Of a stretch of 64,000 nt of DNA, positions 39,971 through 51,372 are shown piece after piece. The stretch comes from Hippopus hippopus. Its lineage: Eukaryota; Mollusca; Bivalvia; Cardiida; Cardiidae. The stretch covers positions 37,822,974-37,886,973 of the forward strand of contig OX328105.1 of NCBI GenBank assembly GCA_946811185.2. Direction: 5' to 3'. Made by a program: the position numbers and the translations under genes. Position 1 is the stretch's first letter; every line of letters starts with the position of its first letter. The notes beneath the pieces are model-generated. The model was not told the DNA's origin. It ran no database searches and saw only the letters and a list, made by a program, of their open reading frames with translations.

Positions 39971-40239
39971 TAATGGCCTGCAACATGCGAAAAGGAGTAT
40001 TCAGACTTTTGCGTAAAGTGTAGTCTCGGATCAGCCAGCGCAGTCCGAGCAGGCTGATCCGAGACCACACTTTCAGTTCTTATATAATTTTCTGTTTCAT
40101 GCAAGTCTACTGTAGGACAATATCGAATGTAGTCGGAAAATGTCGTCTCGGATCAGACTGTGCGGACTGCGAAGGCTGATCCGAGACGATACTTTACGCA
40201 AATGTCAGAATGCCCCTCTTCGCGTGTTGCGGGCCAATT
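39971..40239 (+). mobile_element. MITE-E copy next to small-gene copy 2
   Basis: GGCCTGCAACATGCGAAAAG to CGCGTGTTGCGGGCCAATTA. Confidence 0.85.
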
Positions 40240-40563
40240 ATCGTATACCACATACACTGTAGCATAAGTGTTTCCACCTAGGCTACCGAGGTTGCATAGG
40301 GATTCTCTCTTTATAAAACATAATTCTAAACTCGTCTATTATGAAGGCATTTGTATAAAACAAATCAGAAGTAGCTCAAATGATGGAACTCGTCATGGAA
40401 AGGGCAGACACCATCGTGGGAAAAAGAAGAACATGCTTAGTGCTAGTATTTCGTGTTTCTGTAGACCGAGGAGTTTCTAAAAGGCGTCTTCCTATGAATC
40501 GTTCATACGCGGGGGATGATAAAGAGGTAAAAAATGGAGAAAAAAATAATCACTGACTAATGT

Positions 40564-40569
40564 TTTATT
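40564..40569 (-). promoter_or_regulatory. Poly(A) signal touching the stop codon of copy 2
   Basis: TGA is followed at once by AATAAA (TGAAATAAA). If used, the 3' UTR would be only some 15-30 nt. Confidence 0.45.
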
Positions 40570-41969
40570 TCACTTTCCTGGTACAATAGATATAGAACAA
40601 TCACAGGCTGCCCCACCCATTTGTATGGAACACAGGTAATCACACATAGACATGGTGGAACCATATACAACCACAGTGGCGGGAGTTGTGTGAGCACGGT
40701 TGTTAACTTGGCCTGTAGAAAAAGAACATGACGAACTTTTTTGAGCACTTTTGTTACTTTGGCCTGTAGCAAATAAACATTTATAAATTGTGTGAGCACG
40801 GTTGTTAACTTGGCCTGTAGAAAAAGAAAATGACGCACTTTTTTAAGCACCTTTGTTACTTTTGGCCTGTAGCAAATAAACACTTATAAATTGTGTGAGC
40901 ACGGTTGTTAACTTGGCCCGTCGGAAAAGAATGTGCAGAATTTTGTGAGCATGTATGAGGTAACATTGTATGTCTTTGAAGTCTTCTTGTTTAGATATGA
41001 GCCGCGCTCTGTGAAAAGGGGGCTTAATGCATCTGCGAAAAGTTTCGACCCAGGTCAGCCTGCGCAGTCCGCGCAGGCTGACCTGGGCCGAAACTTTTCG
41101 CTATTGGTAGATTTTTTGCATGTCAAAGGATCAGTCTACCTCATGATTGAGTCGGTTGTTAAAAAAAGTGGCTATTATGGATCCATAAGTATGTGATGGC
41201 TTTCTTGGTATGATGGATTACGGAGATGCATTAAGCCCCCTTTTGCCAGAGCATGGTTCATATCTTTGAGCAACGTTCTGTGACAGAGGGATTTAATACA
41301 TCAGCAAAAAGTATCGAATTATGTCAGCAGTCCATACAGGCTGACCTGTGTAGAAACCTTTTACTATTGGTCAATTTTCTGAATGGCAATGGACTAATCT
41401 ACCTCAAGACTCAGTCGATTGTTAGACAAAATGGACTCATGGATCCATAGTTATATGATGACGTGCTTGGTGTAATGGTGTAATGCATCACGGGGATGCA
41501 CTAAACCGTATTTTACCAAAGCTCCGCTCAAATATGTATATACTTAAAAACAAACGGTTTAAGTAGATCTACTAGTATTTCTTGTACTTAATTATTATAG
41601 TGAGCATAGAGGGAGTGGCGGAATACTGGTAACCAGCGAGTTCTACTTAGAACGATTTTCTAGCCTTTGAAGAAAAAAAAAACCTCGTCTCTTGAGCAGT
41701 GTTTACATTGTTGTAAAATGTACTGCGTGTATGCTTGGCCAGAACCCTATATACTTCATATAACAATTTCCGTCATCTTTCGCAAATTCCTTCATGAAAT
41801 ATTGAGTCAATTTCCTGTACTTACCACTATCACTCAGACATGCGCAGAAGTCGTCTACTGGTTTGTCAAGAAGAAATGAATATCGACATAGTATATCACA
41901 GTCTCGTAGAACAAAGGCCGAGGTGGATATAAATAACAATATCAAAACAACACCAACTGTTCGTCTCAT
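40570..41969 (-). CDS. Small secreted protein with two four-cysteine modules, 95 aa (copy 2)
   Basis: Exon 1 is 41969-41825: signal peptide MRRTVGVVLILLFISTSAF, then RDCDILC, FCACLSDSG, donor GTAAGT, phase 1. Exon 2 is 40712-40570: acceptor TTTTCTACAG, linker QVNNRAHTTPATVVVYG, then CDYLCSIQMGGAACDC, SIVPGK and stop. The total of 288 nt is in frame. Exon 2 is clearly related to exon 2 of the 35-36.6 kb gene (CDYLCSIQxGGxACDCS...PGK). Two further in-frame acceptors at 40763 and 40814 would add 17 or 34 residues, each unit with one more cysteine. The intron contains two MITE-B copies. Function unknown. Confidence 0.75.
40686..40960 (-). repeat. 51-bp tandem array of 3' splice sites
   Basis: Two alternating 51-bp units repeat five times, with a weaker sixth trace. 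On the minus strand each holds a pyrimidine tract, CTACAG and GCCAAG/GCCAAA. Acceptor positions are 40712, 40763, 40814 and 40866; the fifth (near 40917) has lost AG. The first three read in frame without stops; the fourth has one extra base and meets TAA. Confidence 0.85.
40998..41262 (+). mobile_element. MITE-B in the intron of small-gene copy 2
   Basis: GAGCCGCGCTCTGTGAAAAG to CCAGAGCATGGTTCATAT; hairpin nearly perfect. Confidence 0.88.
41262..41532 (+). mobile_element. Second MITE-B, head to tail with the first
   Basis: GAGCAACGTTCTGTGACAGA to CCAAAGCTCCGCTCAAATA; hairpin diverged, so older than its neighbour. Confidence 0.75.
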
Positions 41970-42046
41970 GGTTTACCTTTTTGTCTGTTACAGTGTCTGA
42001 AAGATGATGTTTAAAAAAAAACTGTATATTTACATGCAAGATAGAG

Positions 42047-42262
42047 GTGATGTATTGATCCGCATTCTACTGAATAAGTGAAATGAAACTTTCAAGCCGA
42101 TAGTAAAACCCATAATTTTCACTATTTCAAAGTGGGAGGGGGATGGTAATATCTCCTTATCGGACAATGTAGATCCAAGATCAGACTGCACGTTCTGTGC
42201 AATCTAATCTTGATCTAAATTGTCCCCCACAAGGTCCTTGACTCGCGCATAGCAGCCTAAGG
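42047..42262 (-). mobile_element. MITE-C upstream of small-gene copy 2
   Basis: GATCCGCATTCTACTGAATA to CGCATAGCAGCCTAAGG; 78 bases upstream of the ATG. Confidence 0.75.
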
Positions 42263-42679
42263 TATAAATATATAACGTAGACAAGTTTGGACCGACAGAT
42301 GACGGTGTGACTTGCTTATCTGTCTATAAAACAATAGATGTAAAAAAAATAAATCCCAACAATCTGCAATTGGCTGCAATTGCTTTTTCAGAGAAAATTT
42401 AAGTGGAAAAAGGGTCGTAACTGTGTCAAAACTATTCTGAGTGTTTCCTGCCCTTGTATGTTAGGTTCCAATTTTCACAGATTGTTAAAAACTAACCCAA
42501 GTTTGAATTCAATTTCTTCGTTTATAACAGCTAAAGACAAAAATCTCACTACGATGATGCAGACGACGATGCTGATAACGAATACAACGGCAAGACTTTC
42601 ACAGAACTTTGGCATCTTCTTCGAAAAAAGCAGAAAAAAATCAAGCAAAAATGCAAACATCGGTCTAATGATCAACTGA

Positions 42680-42805
42680 GCCAGACGACAAAAATTAGAC
42701 ATATGCAATTTAATAGCATTTGCAGCCTTGAAATTAAATGAGACCCAAAAACTTTAAATTTTCTTTTGGTAGGGAAGTAAACATTGCGGGAAAAGAAGAA
42801 AATGG
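42680..42805 (+). mobile_element. MITE-A left part
   Basis: CAGACGACAAAAATTAGACA to TGCGGGAAAAGAAGAAAATG. Confidence 0.5.
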
Positions 42806-42869
42806 AAAAGACTTAAACAGTGAGCAAGAACCATTAATTAAACAGTTACCATTAACCGTTAACAAAATA

Positions 42870-43085
42870 ATTCCGATTTTTGTTTTACCTTGAGGAAGAT
42901 AGCTTTTAAAAACATTATGGGAAAGAAGAAAATACTTGTGACCAGTATTTTCTCCTTTTCAAACAATGTTTCCTTTCTATCATTTGAAAAATAATCTCCA
43001 CCATTACAGCCACTTTTAATATGTCGTCTGCCAATGCTTTGGATATGGACAAGTCCAGAATTTTGTCGTCTGGTAAAGAATTAAG
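42870..43085 (-). mobile_element. MITE-A copy
   Basis: TTGAGGAAGATAGC to TTTGTCGTCTGGTAAAGAATTAA. Confidence 0.7.
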
Positions 43086-43354
43086 ATTCAGCGTCAGTAG
43101 ATTTACCTAATAATACACCAATCAGCTGCCAACAGTTATCACTTTTGAGAAAAGAATTCTCGTCCTAATTCGAAGCATCAACAATAACAACAACGTTTAT
43201 TTAAAATCATTCCTGATAAGCTAGGTTAGTCACGGAACCCGACACGTTTATGCAGCAAAGTCACTTTTTGATTATTAAAATAAGACAACCTATATTTATA
43301 TTCCGCCGTTTCAAACATGAACTGAAAATACATGTGTGGCCTTTACACTGTACC

Positions 43355-43419
43355 AGACAGTAAAGCTTTAGACTTGCCCACATTGAAAGTATTTGCAGAC
43401 AAGAAAATTACACGTGGCT
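43355..43419 (+). mobile_element. MITE-A left end fragment
   Basis: CAGTAAAGCTTTAGACTTGC to CAGACAAGAAAATTAC. Confidence 0.5.
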
Positions 43420-43634
43420 TGATCCTTTACCAAACAATCCTGTCTTTTAACGATCCTGAGGTAATGGGCTTCTGAAAACATCGTGGGAAAAGGAGAAAAT
43501 GCTGGTAACCAGCATTTTCTCCTTTTCCTACGATGTTTTCTATTTGTTCAGAGAAAAACTCCTATTTAGTCTTTGCCGTCTGCAAATGCTTTCAGTTTGG
43601 ACATGTCTAAGATTTTGTCGTTTGGTAGAGAGTT
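43420..43634 (-). mobile_element. MITE-A copy
   Basis: CCTTTACCAAACAATCCTGT to GTCGTTTGGTAGAGAGTTA; hairpin perfect over AAAATGCTGGTAACCAGCAT. Confidence 0.85.
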
Positions 43635-43639
43635 AGAGT

Positions 43640-43790
43640 ATGGGTTTATCATTAGATGTGATAGCAAACATGTTAGCAGGGAAAAAAATGCGTGTAATCA
43701 GCGTTTTCTTCCTTTTTCCACAATGTTTTCAAACGCTTTCTTGCTATGTACAGAACGGACATGAATTGATGAGCAAAGAGTTAGATCTCT
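43640..43790 (+). mobile_element. MITE-A right half
   Basis: AAAAAATGCGTGTAATCAGC hairpin and degenerate end. Confidence 0.5.
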
Positions 43791-43889
43791 TCTTATCTGG
43801 GTTTTGAACCCTTTATGCTAGTGTTATATGTAGCTTTTCTTTATCATTTTTTGTATGTGTGCCTGAGGAAGCGATTTTTACCAACAATG

Positions 43890-44240
43890 CTTAAAGGCCC
43901 AATAGTGACCAAAAACAATGCAAGTGTTATGCATTTAGATTTAAATCACACCACTTGAAAATATGGAAAATATTGTGATGATAACAATCTGTGATTGTGT
44001 TGTCGGTCCAATTTTTGGCAGAAAAATGAAATTTAAAGCAGGCAAAAAGTAAACAAAAAGTAGAGTACCTGGCAGGTTTTTACCTAGTTTTGAAATTAGT
44101 TCTCTGCAAGTGACTAACACTTGGACCGACCATACAATAACAGATTTTCATCTTCACAATAATTTCCGTACTTTTAAATGGTATGATTTAAATTTAGATG
44201 TATTTTAACACCTGCTTTGTTTACTTTTGGCAGCTATTAT
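43890..44240. mobile_element. H element (family reference)
   Basis: About 350 bp with arms of about 130 bp: TTAAAGGCCCAATAGTGACC...GTCGGTCCAA and ACTTGGACCGACC...GTTTACTTTTGGCAGC. Partial copies at 12470 and 21698. Confidence 0.75.
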
Positions 44241-44394
44241 TATTCTAATATTGTAATCATCCTTAATTTCATAACCGACCATCTGATTTGCTGAGAGGTC
44301 TGGTTGGTAAATATAGACCACTATCAGAGTGCCCGGAATGAACCACCGCTCATTCGTTACCGTCTGATATTTTGTTTACCGCTTATCAGACGAC

Positions 44395-44500
44395 AATATT
44401 TCAGATTCGTCCATTTGAAACAGTTTCATAGGACAAATCTGCAGTTGGTCTAATGATAGATTTGATTTGTATATGATAGGATAGAAAACATTACAGGGGA
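44395..44500 (+). mobile_element. MITE-A fragment
   Basis: CAGACGACAATATTTCAGAT and ACATTACAGGGGAAGGAGAA only. Confidence 0.4.
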
Positions 44501-44516
44501 AGGAGAAAAGTCTGTT

Positions 44517-44750
44517 AACTCTTTACCAAACGACAAAATGATAGAATTGCCGAAACTGAAAGAATTTGCAGGTGACAAATTTTATGGGACCTAAACACCG
44601 TATTTGACTGAAAACATTCTAGATAAGCAGAAAACATTCTAGGAGAAGGAGACAATACAAGATACCAGCATTTTTTTTTTTTTCCCACATTGTTTTCAAA
44701 GTTTTTATCCCCTTCTGGGCCGTTAAAAACTTGTATGGTAAAGGATTACC
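44517..44750 (+). mobile_element. MITE-A copy
   Basis: TTAACTCTTTACCAAACGAC to TTGTATGGTAAAGGATTA; partial internal duplication of the hairpin start. Confidence 0.75.
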
Positions 44751-44835
44751 CATCATGTTCTCTTTTTTCCGACTATGTTTTCAAAAGCCCACTCCCTCGG
44801 GGTCGTTAAAACGGGAATATATGGTAAGGTGTCAA
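44750..44835 (+). mobile_element. MITE-A right half
   Basis: TTCTCTTTTTTCCGACTATG to ATATATGGTAAGGTGTCAA. Confidence 0.6.
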
Positions 44836-44934
44836 TCCTTACATTATTAACTTAATAAATTCGATTAATATCGAAGTCTTGACCTTGATTTTCGCTGCAA
44901 TTAAAAATGACTTCGGTCATAGTTTAGCATTAGG

Positions 44935-45005
44935 TGGTGAAAGATGTGGATCTAAGATCAGACTGCACGTTCTGTACACTCGGATCTTGAGCTGATTGTT
45001 TGCTG
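44935..45005. mobile_element. MITE-D fragment
   Basis: GATCTAAGATCAGACTGCAC hairpin only. Confidence 0.5.
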
Positions 45006-45038
45006 AAGTACCCAATTTTGGCCCAAACATTTCAAGAA

Positions 45039-45150
45039 CGTAACCTTTAAACTGCTGAGTGCGACTCTCTGACCTATTGCGAACATTGTAGATAAAAGAA
45101 GAGACTGCGCGATCTTGGATCTACACTGTCCGAGATATTTTTCTCCAAAA

Positions 45151-45182
<32 letters not shown>

Positions 45183-45268
45183 ATAATAGTAATAAGTTTG
45201 AAATAACAATAAAGTCTTTACTATCGGCTTGAAAGTTTTGTTTAACTTATGTAGCAGGATAAGCAGAT
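45039..45268 (+). mobile_element. MITE-C with inserted (TAC)n
   Basis: TAACCTTTAAACTGCTGAGT to GTAGCAGGATAAGC; the hairpin has lost bases and a TAC microsatellite lies at 45140-45180. Confidence 0.7.
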
Positions 45269-45887
45269 GACCGGAAGTATTTATTTTGGGGTTAAGGTAT
45301 TTAATTATTTACAGGTAAATGTTGCTTAATATTTTGTCATAAAACTTAACGTTTCATCGAAGTGTTTGCAATGTCTTACCTTAAAGTATTCCAGACATTC
45401 CAAAATTGTTTGTTTTATACAAACTTTGTCTATAGTATCAATACGTTGGCATATTTATGACCCACACAATATATTTTCATATCCAAAAGTTTTCTGACAG
45501 CTAGTCACTACATGAGGTTTCTCAGTTGTAAGTAAACAAAATATATATCTTTAACTTCACATTAAGTGACACCTTGAATGTGACAATCCTACCTCATGAG
45601 TAAAAGTAAAGGAAATGTGGATAACAGTCAAAAAGCCTTCTAAGAACATATATGATATTTGCAGGTATATCCCAGGTAAGGCGCTCCCGTACGCTGTACT
45701 TAACATTGCAGTTTTGCTCAACTTCCAAATAAATAATGATCTTATTTTTCTAAAAAAAAAATGCAACTGAATTTTTCAAGCTATTGAATGTTCATTTTTT
45801 TTTCTTTATTTGTAATGTTCATTGCTATGCGAGGGTCGTTGCCATCAGATATCATACCTTACAGTAAAACAATATACGCTCGTATAT

Positions 45888-46160
45888 GAGCGGCTCTTTG
45901 GTGACAGGAGATTTAATGTACCTTCTTGATACATTATACCAAGCAAGTCATCACATAATTATGGATCCATAAAATCCATTTTGTCTCACAACCGACTGGA
46001 TCCTAGGGTAGAAAATGGTCCTTTGACAAGCAGAAAATTTAGAAATAGCAAAAAGTTTCAACCCATGTCAGCCTACACAGTCCGCGAGGCGGAGATTCTT
46101 CGAAACCTTTTAGGATTGTAGTTGTATTAAACCTCGTTTTCACAGAGCAGGGCTCATTTA
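45888..46160 (-). mobile_element. MITE-B copy
   Basis: GAGCGGCTCTTTGGTGACAG to TTTTCACAGAGCAGGGCTCA. Confidence 0.75.
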
Positions 46161-46570
46161 CATTGTGCACACCTCCCCCCTCCCCGACACCCCCCCCCCC
46201 ACACCAAACACACACATAACAAGACGTTTCTAAAGACGAAAGAAATAGGGGCGGGGACAAATCATACATTGAGGTGTTAGATCTTTTTCAAAATATGCTT
46301 TCGGTTCGGAGAAGTTTTGTAATACTTATTCTGCAATCCTTATTGGCGAGTTACCTCTATCAGTTTTCAACTTTTCTGTTGATCTATAAACTTTAACTTA
46401 AAATTCACCCTGTTTTCAAGCCTTTTATGGGAGATTTTCTGTATGCTAGAACAGCGTCATTTGATATAGGTTGAACCATTTTTTTTTTTCGGTAGAAATA
46501 TATAAACTTGAAATAAATCTTATAAACGATAAACTAAATATCTAACTGTACATATACAGTAATTTCTACA

Positions 46571-46806
46571 TTAAACCTGAAGCTGCTGAACGTGAGTCAC
46601 TGACCTGTAACGGACAGTGTAGATCAAGATCAGACTGAACGGAACGTTCAGTCTGATCTTTGATCTACACTGTCCGAGAAGGAGATATTTTTCTCCCCCC
46701 CCCCCCCCCACAAAAAAAAAAAAAAAAAAATTGAAATAACATTATTAAAATTTTTACTTTCGGCTTCAAAGTTTTGTTTTACTTATTAAGCAGGATACTG
46801 GTTGAT
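46571..46806 (+). mobile_element. MITE-C with poly-C/poly-A tract
   Basis: TTAAACCTGAAGCTGCTGAA to AAGCAGGATACTGGTTG; perfect GATCAAGATCAGACTGAACG hairpin. Confidence 0.8.
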
Positions 46807-48769
46807 AACACCAGCTCTATGTTTTGGATTTTTTGTGTAGATACAAGTGAAACAATGTCGATATTTACTTATCTAACAATAAATGATTTTGTTTTCAATT
46901 TCTTCCTATACCATGTCTAGTTCTGTTTTGTATATAGAATCCTAAAAGCGTGGTTCGATGGTCAACTTGTCATGTACGGTCAAAATTTCTCACAATCATG
47001 GAAACAATTCTGCATCAGAGCGTTGACTTGATCGCAATCATAAAACAAGCGGTGGATTTTTTACTTGTTTGTGTTAAAAATTGCACCTTTTTTTTTCTTG
47101 CAGGTTTACTCATCATGTAAATTAAAGAGATTATGGATAAGATTCTATATATAAGTGTTTTCTGTGTGTAAGTATATTTTGTACATTTGAAAACACTGTT
47201 TTGTACTGTTTTCCAAACAATATCTACATTTGGGCATAATGTACTCCATAGATCTGCATGTTGGCGTTTCATTATTTTGTACAAAAGTGTTATACTAATA
47301 TTTATGGATGTTACAGTGGTCATAAAAAAAAGAGCTTGTGGAGGGGTTATGATACGCGTTGGCATTGGTTCTTTTTGAACAATTCTGTATTTTTTCTCTC
47401 GACACTTTCAATCACAGATAGACCGCAACCGGAAAATGGATCGCTTAAAATTATGAAGTTATCTCTGATTATCAATAAAAGTAAAAATTTAACATTTCGA
47501 GTTATATAGAAAGGGAAAAGGTACGAAATCACGTACAAGGTATCCGTGGACAAACTGCAAAGAAAAGCTTTACAAGTATTCGAGTATAATTTCGTAATTC
47601 GCTTGTAGAATCAAACTACATGTATGTATGAGTATATTCCAACACGCACTTTAATTTCCTCTTGCGTGTATAGTATTCATACGGTACAGAATGTGAAAAA
47701 TCAAGGGAGATAACAGATGAGCCTCTTATAGCTAATTTCCAAAAGTTGTCTTTCTTACTCTACACTCAGAGCCCAATTACATTACCCCCCCCACCGTCCC
47801 CCCCACCCCCCCCCCCCACACACACACACACTTACACACCCTACATACCATAAGTTTTACATAAAATACTAATCTGATGTACGCAAAAGAAAATCCAGAC
47901 TTGTTACTGCTATTTCTTCGGGATATTCACATTGACTTGATGTTGCGTATCTGGCCTGACAGATCTTCTGCTTTTTCTGTCCTCATTTCATAAAGAGTAC
48001 CGACATGGGGTATACTCGGTTTTTTCAGAAGGTAATGATCTTACAGGCCTCACCAACTTATGTCAACCATCTGACTAAAGTCCTGTGACAACGAACCACT
48101 CCTCTGTTTCCAGAAAAAAAAATAGGTCGTCATAGGTCAGTAAGCAGACGCGTCTGTATCATTTGACATGCGAAAATAATATGCAAATTGAAGAAGCGTG
48201 CAAGTAAATTACACAAACAATGAACTTCAGAGTAAAATGTTATAGACTTAGCTCTAGATTTGAAACTGGCTTCGTATCGCAGCTTTGACATGGCCTGTTT
48301 TATAAAGTCTACATCGCGGATGAATAAGCCAGAGAATAACCAAAAATACCCCAAACTACTCGAAAAACACCCCATACCACTGCCATCACACCCAAAAAGA
48401 CTTTCCAAACTACTAAAACCGCATGCGAAACGCTTAGATACACGATTCATGAGTAAAAAAAAAAAGTCATCACAAAGGCTTTTAATCTTAGAAACAAAAT
48501 CTTGTCATCCGTCAGACGAATGAAATTTTAGAGAAATGGTCCCCGTTTACAAACTTGTTTGCTAGCAAATTCCTACCAACAACTTCTTTTAGTAGTTCTA
48601 GTACTTTGATTGTTAAACCTTGTTGCAGATTTTGGGGGTATGACGGAAAGTCATTGAGACATATTTTTAAGTCAATTATTTCAGTAGACTCTTTCTGCGC
48701 CATAGGAAAAAAATTGGATTTTGTGGAAGGCATAGATCAAGATCTCACAGCCTGTAAATTCACATTTGA
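46807..48769. other. No gene recognised
   Basis: AT-rich sequence with poly-C/CA microsatellite at 47783-47832. Short ORFs near 48130-48730 on both strands have no recognised domain. Confidence 0.5.
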
Positions 48770-49010
48770 GTCATATTCTGGCAATAGGCGGCTTAATGCA
48801 ACTGCAAAAAGGATCGACCCGTGCAGGCTGACCTGGGCCAAAGCTTTTCGCAATTGGTCAATTTTCTGTATGTCCAAGAACCAATCTACCTCATGATTAA
48901 GTGGGTTGTTTAAAAGTGGATCTAAAATCATGTGGTGGCTTGATTGGTATAATGCATCACGGAGAAGCACAAAGCCCCCTTTTTGCCGAAGTATGGTTCA
49001 TTTATTTGTC
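48770..49010 (+). mobile_element. MITE-B copy, left end lost
   Basis: GGCTTAATGCAACTGCAAAA to TTGCCGAAGTATGGTTCAT. Confidence 0.65.
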
Positions 49011-49187
49011 ATTTGAATGCATACTACCTGAAATCTGAATAATTCGCCTGTATAGCGAATATGGACCGAGTTTAAAAAAAAAACGGAAAAATATGAGTTG
49101 ACTGCTTTATCTATTTTTAAAAAACAATTTCTTGGTTTCAACAAAGCCACAAATTACATGGCACTGCCTAAGAGTTATGAAATAATT

Positions 49188-49385
49188 GAGCTGGGCTCTG
49201 GCAAAAGGGGATCAATGCATTTCTGTGATGCAGTACATCAAATAACTCATTATAATTATGGATCCATTTTGTCCAACAACTGAATCATGAGGTAGACTCG
49301 TTATTTGACATGTAGCAAATTAACTGAAAGCAAAAGTACTTTTTAACTGGTGCATTAAGCCCCGTTTACCAAGAGTATGACTCAC
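49188..49385 (-). mobile_element. MITE-B, hairpin deleted
   Basis: GAGCTGGGCTCTGGCAAAAG to TTACCAAGAGTATGACTCA. Confidence 0.7.
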
Positions 49386-50359
49386 TTGTACAGATGTGAA
49401 ATCCCGTGGGATATGATTTCTAAAGTAAACCCAAACACTAAGACGTAGTTTAAATCAGCTGTAAATAGGACTTCAATCAGGTCTGATTGACATGAACACA
49501 TACAAGGCACGAGCCAGAAATTATCTTCTGTTTAACTAATCTGAGATTTTTGTAATAACGGTTCTTTTAATGCTGGGAAGTAAAAATCCAAAGAGCGGTA
49601 TCTATTTGACGTGACCTGAAGCCACAACCAGAGAGGGATGTTTATTTCAAGATTAAACGCCGACTGGAATGCTTTAATGATCACCACGACCAATAATTCG
49701 CTTTCATTCGATTGTGTACTGATATCAGTTTTCTACAAATCATGATCGTATTGGTGTTATAAAAGGATAAATCTGGTTGGATCTGTTAGGAAGCATAATT
49801 GTTGTCCTTCATAATAATCACAAAACCAAAGTTCTGAGAAGTGTGTGCTTTCGTGAAACAGAGGGAACGTCGAACTGGACTTCGAAGGAGAAGAAATCCA
49901 AGACTGCGTCTGAAATCATTTAAAAAAGAAGCCTCTTACAATACAAATGCATTCCATATCTACAGAATTTATAGTTCAAGATTTGTCCGGAGGGAGTTCA
50001 AAAAATATATTGCTTAAATTTTTGTCGACCAGATTATAAACGTATTTTCCGCTAATTCAGTTGACCCCCCTAGGCTTGTTTTTTCCATAAAAATAACAAC
50101 ACATACAAAGAATACCTCTTTCGTGTTCAGTGTTCAATTAATTGTTTTATCCGTTTGTGAAACAGATGAAAAAGTACAGATGATTACCTGAAATAAATAC
50201 ACAAATTACAATGTACTTGGACATACCATTTGCCCATTAATAGATATATCAAGACTTGATTTCTTTTTTTTTTTAACTTAAAGTCTTCTTTCACGAAAAA
50301 TGCAGTTTTTCTTTTTCGTAAAATTTTTATAAACTTTAATAAACGCTGAATCATATGAC
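49386..50359. other. No gene recognised
   Basis: AT-rich; nothing repeated or coding seen before the Tc1 relic. Confidence 0.5.
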
Positions 50360-51372
50360 GGCATTTGAGTGAAGCAGAGATGTGGAGGGCTGTGGGTATT
50401 TTAGGTATGGTGGAGCAAGGGGCCATGCACCGTCATATCGGTGTCATGTTTTGTGTACACCACACCATCATCACCAGAGCTTGGGCAAGTTACCAGCAGT
50501 TTGCTACGCGCATCAGGAGGCATGACTGTAGTAAACAAAGGGCAACAACTGCAGCTCAAGACAGATTCTTGATCATTTCAGGCCCGCCTAGGACGGTTTC
50601 CAACAGTAACCTAACTTTGTAATGACCTTCTTAACGCTTCTGGCGTCAATGTTTTGAATCAAACAGCATGTATAGAAGGGTAATCTGCGATGATCAAGAT
50701 GACCCTCAATACAAAATTCCAATGACTCGTCGTCACCGTTTGGAGGCCCGTTTGGAATGGACAAGGGAGTATTTTACATGGACCAGACAAAACTGGAGAC
50801 ATGATGTTTTCACCGATGAGTCAAGGTTTTGCCTAGACTTTACAGTTAGACGTAAAAGTGTCTGGAGAAGACCCAAGAAATGGTTTCACCCTTCAAATAT
50901 TGCTGAGCACGAAGTTACGGAGGTGGATCAATTATGGTGTGGGGAGGCATCAGCTGGGACGGATGGACTGACCTGGTTGTGCTGAACAGAGGCTCATAGA
51001 TCGATCAGCAGTACATCGATGAGATATTAGACACTCAGGTTAGGTTTTATGCCGGGGCATGCGGCGATCAGTTCATTTAAATGGACGATAATACTCGTCC
51101 CCACAGGGCCCGTGTGGTCCAGGACTACCGACTGAGGGAGGGCATTGAGCGCCTTGACTGGCCAACTCAATCAACTGACGTAAATCCAAGAGAGCATTCA
51201 TGGAATAAGCTGCAGGTACGGATATCAGTTTAACAGGTACATTTAGGAGCTTGGGGCCATTTTGGTACAAGAATGGACCGCCATCCCTTCTAGGACTGTC
51301 AGAAACCTCGCAGGGAGCATGAGAAGGTTTGGCCAAGCAGTTGTGGATAGCCATGGGTCACACACACGTTAA
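50360..51372 (+). pseudogene. Tc1-like DD34E transposase pseudogene
   Basis: Pieces in shifting frames: SEAEMWRAVGILGMVEQGAM (helix-turn-helix start, 50365), QRATTAAQDRFLIIS, RHRLEARLEWTREYFTWT, FTDESRFCLDF (first Asp), MDDNTRPHRARVV (second Asp, 51081), and DWPTQSTDVNPREHSWNKL (Glu). Exactly 34 residues separate the second Asp and Glu, the Tc1 hallmark. The end reads RNLAGSMRRFGQAVVDS. At least three frameshifts and several stops break it. I found no clear terminal repeats. Confidence 0.85.

Noticed and set aside
35060..41969. The two small genes as outer exons of the receptor gene
   Set aside because: Each ends in its own stop codon after PGK, and the receptor has its own signal-peptide exon at 25388.
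48130..48733. Overlapping ORFs on both strands
   Set aside because: No domain, no splice signals that agree in phase, and an equal number of open frames on both strands.
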